The position numbers and the translations under genes are program-made. A stretch of DNA of 23,337 bases from JAAAPF01 sp046541805 (GTDB taxonomy: Bacteria > Pseudomonadota > Alphaproteobacteria > Geminicoccales > Geminicoccaceae): the NCBI GenBank assembly GCA_046541805.1, contig JBKHCM010000047.1:1-23337 (forward strand), given 5' to 3'. Below the pieces are notes generated by a model. That model was not told the origin of the DNA. It did no database searches and was given only the letters and a program-made list of their open reading frames with translations. This document shows, piece by piece, positions 21,280-23,337 of this stretch (the first letter of the stretch is position 1; each line of letters opens with the position of its first letter).

Positions 21280-22797
21280 TCACGCCCACATGAGCGCGGG
21301 GGTTCGCGGTTTCGGGCGCGCGGCCCGGCGCTGGCCTTCCGCCACAGCCAAGATCACGGCGGCGGCGGCGTCGATCCGCCCCTTCGATCGGGCCTTGGCC
21401 AGCTTGCTGTTGCCGGACGGGTCGGAGAGGGTCACGGCCTCGCTGAACGCCGAGCGCAGCAGCAGCGACGCCACGCTGGCCACCTTGCTCTCGAACACGG
21501 CGCGGCGGAACCGCTCGACGTCCTCCGCTCCGTCCTTGAAGCCCTGGCCCCGCCACACAATCGGCACGGTGATGCCGGCGGCGCTCATCGCCTCCTCGAA
21601 CTCGGATTGGCGGTAGCGGTCGGCCACGAACGCTTCGACCGTGGCGTCGTCGAGCCGGCGCATGATCTGGTGGAGAAAACCGGCCGCCGGGACCACCCGA
21701 TCGCCCAAACTCACCAGCTCGCCGCGTTCGCTCATCTCGACGTAGCGGCCGCTCACGCCATCAGCGGCGCCGCGGTCGAGCAGCGACGGGTTCGTGGGGA
21801 ACGCCCCGAACGCCTCGAGCCGGCCGGTTCCTGGCCAGTAGAGCGCGGCGGCGGACATGGACGCGGAGCCGCCGAGGTCGATCCCGACGACGGCCGGCCC
21901 GTCGCGCGGCGGCAGGTCGACAGTCTCGGCGGCCATCCACTGGTCGACGGTCAAGAGAACATCGCGCGTCTCGCCAGAAACACGCTCGTTTCGATTGTAG
22001 AGCCTGAAAGTCGCGAGGGCGTTTCCACCGCGGGCGATGGCGCGCTGCGCTTGCGCCTCGAGCCATTCGAGCTTGGCGCCAATGCCGTGCTCCGCGCCGG
22101 GGTTCGCCTGGAGAAGGCTGGCGCGGTCGTCGGCGGGGAGCCCCGGCGGCGGTCGGTGCTCCTGCACGTACGTCCCGGCCGGCGGATGGTCGAGCCATTG
22201 CGAGAACGGGTGCGCGTCGTCGGCGGCGCTGGTGCTGATGATGACGGCGCGGCCGTCGCGCTTACCCAGCCCGGAGAGCAACGCGGCTTCGAGGTCGTCG
22301 CCCTTGTCGAGGGGCCAATGTCCCCGCTCATCCATGAGAACAAAGGTCGGCGCGGAGCCCAGGACGTTTTTGCCGTCCGCGGCCACCGCCCTCAAGTAAT
22401 GCGAGCCGCCTTCATCCTGAAACTCGATCTCCAACTTGGGAGAACGCCGAAACGTGATCTTGGCTTGCAGTAAAACCGGCAGCGTCTGAATAAAACCGGC
22501 CGCGAACTCCCAAGCGATCCGCGCTTGATCCCGCGAGCGAGCGGCCAACAGCACCTCGCGGCGCGGTTGTTCATCCCACATGCCGACGAGCGCGCCCACG
22601 GCGAGGCCGGCGCTCAGCGCGCTTTTGCCGTTACCGCGGCCGATCGACAGCACCGCAACCGAGGTCTCCGGGTCCAGTGCGCCTTCAACGAACTGGCGTT
22701 GGAACGGCGCCAGCGTCACCGGCTCGCCGGCCTTGGGTCCTTCGGGCACCTTCAAGGTGTTCAGGAAGTCGACCGCCTTGTCGGCCGCCGTCGTCAT
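21280..22797 (-). CDS. terL: Phage terminase large subunit (Terminase_1-like)
   Basis: A 505-residue DNA-packaging motor. The ATPase domain has Walker A GRGNGKSA (about 53-60), coupling and adenine-region sequence LLAARSRDQARIAWEF, Walker B FVLMDERGHW (about 152-161) and motif III VIISTSAADD. The RNase H-like nuclease domain begins AVVGIDLGGSASM, with D307 as the first metal ligand. It continues to VEAFVADRYRQSEFEEAM and ends near SKGRIDAAAAVILAVAEGQR, which holds the last acidic residue. The length is normal for Terminase_1/HK97-like enzymes. ATG 22797 has GGAGGG seven bases upstream and overlaps the stop of a tiny upstream frame (ATGA). It cuts concatemeric DNA and drives it into the prohead. 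Confidence 0.92.
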   Translation of the reverse strand: MTTAADKAVDFLNTLKVPEGPKAGEPVTLAPFQRQFVEGALDPETSVAVLSIGRGNGKSALSAGLAVGALVGMWDEQPRREVLLAARSRDQARIAWEFAAGFIQTLPVLLQAKITFRRSPKLEIEFQDEGGSHYLRAVAADGKNVLGSAPTFVLMDERGHWPLDKGDDLEAALLSGLGKRDGRAVIISTSAADDAHPFSQWLDHPPAGTYVQEHRPPPGLPADDRASLLQANPGAEHGIGAKLEWLEAQAQRAIARGGNALATFRLYNRNERVSGETRDVLLTVDQWMAAETVDLPPRDGPAVVGIDLGGSASMSAAALYWPGTGRLEAFGAFPTNPSLLDRGAADGVSGRYVEMSERGELVSLGDRVVPAAGFLHQIMRRLDDATVEAFVADRYRQSEFEEAMSAAGITVPIVWRGQGFKDGAEDVERFRRAVFESKVASVASLLLRSAFSEAVTLSDPSGNSKLAKARSKGRIDAAAAVILAVAEGQRRAARPKPRTPALMWA

Positions 22798-22895
22798 CGC
22801 CCGGCCCTCCAGCGCGATAAAGAAAAAGTAGGGGCGTCGGTCTCGGCCCTCGCGCAAATCGCCGGTATTGGGACCAAAACAGCGGGCACCATCAT
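22794..22895 (-). CDS. Possible 33-residue peptide upstream of terL
   Basis: A short frame starts with ATGATG at 22895-22890, overlaps the stop of the preceding small gene, and ends in a TGA overlapping the terL start. It encodes a peptide beginning MMVPAVLVPIPAICARAETD. GGAGGG lies five bases before the first ATG. The perfect fit between two overlaps and the ribosome site argue for translation, if only as a coupling leader. Nothing in its sequence is recognisable, and chance cannot be excluded. Confidence 0.4.
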   Translation of the reverse strand: MMVPAVLVPIPAICARAETDAPTFSLSRWRAGR

Positions 22896-23062
22896 GCGGC
22901 CCTCCAGTAACGCGGCGAGCGTGGCGGCTTGCGCTGCCGGTCCAGAGCTTCGATCCGCTCGGCGAGGTCTTCGACGGCCACGGCGAAACGCTCGGGGTCG
23001 GCGTGCCGGTCGAGCCGGCGCAGTTGCCGGCAGCGGCGCGCGAGGTCCTGTAGCTCGCTCAC
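22892..23062 (-). CDS. Small hypothetical protein (56 residues)
   Basis: GTG 23062 opens a frame of 56 residues. It is predicted to be one helical hairpin: SELQDLARRCRQLRRLDRHA followed by RFAVAVEDLAERIEALDRQ and a basic end PPRSPRYWRAA. The GTG overlaps the stop of the preceding gene (GTGA), and third positions are G/C-rich as in its neighbours, so it is probably real. A charged helical hairpin just upstream of terL could be a small-terminase-like or scaffold-type protein. The resemblance is structural guesswork. Confidence 0.6.
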   Translation of the reverse strand: MSELQDLARRCRQLRRLDRHADPERFAVAVEDLAERIEALDRQRKPPRSPRYWRAA

Positions 23063-23337
23063 GGCCGCGCCTCCCGGTCCTCGGCGCGCAGGCGCGCAAT
23101 CGTCGGGCGGTCGAAGTGCGTTTCAAGCTCGCGGTCGGTCATCCATTTCAAGCGCTCAAATCTCCAGCGGTCGAAGTCGCCGGGGCGGTCGGCCGTGCCG
23201 TCGATGACGACGCCTGGCGCATCCTCCGCGCGCATCTCGGCGAGGATACGCCCGTACACCGCCTCGATCCGGCCGGCCCGGCGCGGCCCGGACGGCCGGC
23301 CCGGCGCGGCCCGCGCGCCCCCCGCGGTCCGGGCGAT
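23059..23337 (-). CDS. Hypothetical element protein, 5' end outside the window (partial)
   Basis: The minus-strand frame is open from the right edge of the window to the TGA at 23059-23061. The clear part is RIEAVYGRILAEMRAEDAPG, then DRPGDFDRWRFERLKWMTDR and ELETHFDRPTIARLRAEDRE. The stretch beyond about 23260 is Arg/Gly/Pro-rich because the DNA is almost pure G/C, so a start within it (for example GTG 23259) is also possible. No family is recognised. It overlaps the next small gene by four bases and belongs to the same head operon. Confidence 0.6.
   Translation of the reverse strand: MARTAGGARAAPGRPSGPRRAGRIEAVYGRILAEMRAEDAPGVVIDGTADRPGDFDRWRFERLKWMTDRELETHFDRPTIARLRAEDREARP

Larger units (their letters stand above)
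15057..23337 (-). mobile_element. Integrated phage-derived element at tRNA-Phe (integrase + capsid/packaging module; right end outside window)
   Basis: Everything from the tRNA to the window's right edge is on the minus strand and tightly packed, with start-stop overlaps of the ATGA/TGATG type. The content is a tyrosine integrase, AlpA-like regulator, hypothetical protein, portal, connector-like protein, prohead protease, HK97 capsid, HNH nuclease, hypothetical protein, large terminase and two to three small proteins. No tail, tape-measure, lysis or CI-type repressor gene is present in 8.2 kb. This combination resembles capsid-forming satellites (cf-PICI-like), although an incomplete prophage is the main alternative. 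The right attachment site is not in the window. Confidence 0.85.

Noticed and set aside
15057..23337. Gene transfer agent cluster
   Set aside because: A dedicated integrase, AlpA-like gene and tRNA att site are present, and the gene order differs from the RcGTA head cluster.
1..23337. CRISPR array, insertion sequence or retron
   Set aside because: No regularly spaced direct repeats, no transposase-like protein and no reverse transcriptase motif were seen on either strand.

Overview
The window is very GC-rich throughout, with coding strands dominated by G/C third positions. Its gene families (C-terminal PutA, form-II CoxL-like molybdenum hydroxylase, DUF2934 protein, PIG3-type quinone oxidoreductase, SqrR/BigR-like ArsR regulator) suggest a chromosomal segment of a high-GC alphaproteobacterium, perhaps Rhodospirillales-like. 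That placement is inference; there is no rRNA or other marker here.

Positions 1-15121 are host chromosome. From the left: the 3' end of putA; a leftward M20-family N-carbamoyl-amino-acid/allantoate amidohydrolase; a rightward glyoxalase-like protein; a C-terminal remnant of an altronate dehydratase-family (UxaA) enzyme; then a rightward row of an SRPBCC protein, a histidine phosphatase and a SIS-domain sugar-phosphate protein. Next comes a broken TPR-repeat gene (about 4978-6300) whose tail abuts a convergent HigBA toxin-antitoxin pair. A solitary CoxL-like subunit follows, with a good intrinsic terminator behind it. Then come a small DUF2934 protein, a polytopic membrane protein, a single-domain rhodanese, a small hypothetical protein and a heavily decayed three-part ABC exporter (LolD/DevA-like ATPase, FtsX-like permease, HlyD-like adaptor; about 11950-13250). 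The host part ends with a divergent pair, an ArsR regulator with the two-cysteine spacing of persulfide sensors and a quinone oxidoreductase, followed by tRNA-Phe(GAA).

Positions 15057-23337 are an integrated phage-derived element inserted at tRNA-Phe. Every gene is on the minus strand. Nearest the tRNA are a tyrosine integrase, whose last codons are read through the tRNA antisense strand, an AlpA-like regulator and a hypothetical protein, all overlapping by a few bases. Behind a strong 13-bp hairpin lies a tightly packed head-assembly and packaging module. In order of transcription it is: two or three small proteins, large terminase, a small hypothetical, HNH nuclease, HK97-type major capsid protein, prohead protease, connector-like protein and portal. 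No tail, lysis or repressor gene is visible. Integrase plus AlpA plus a head-and-packaging module without a tail is the layout of capsid-forming phage satellites (cf-PICI-like). The right end lies outside the window, so a truncated or ordinary prophage cannot be excluded.

Overall this is ordinary catabolic and redox chromosome with several gene remnants, next to a compact capsid-encoding mobile element that is the most interesting part of the window.
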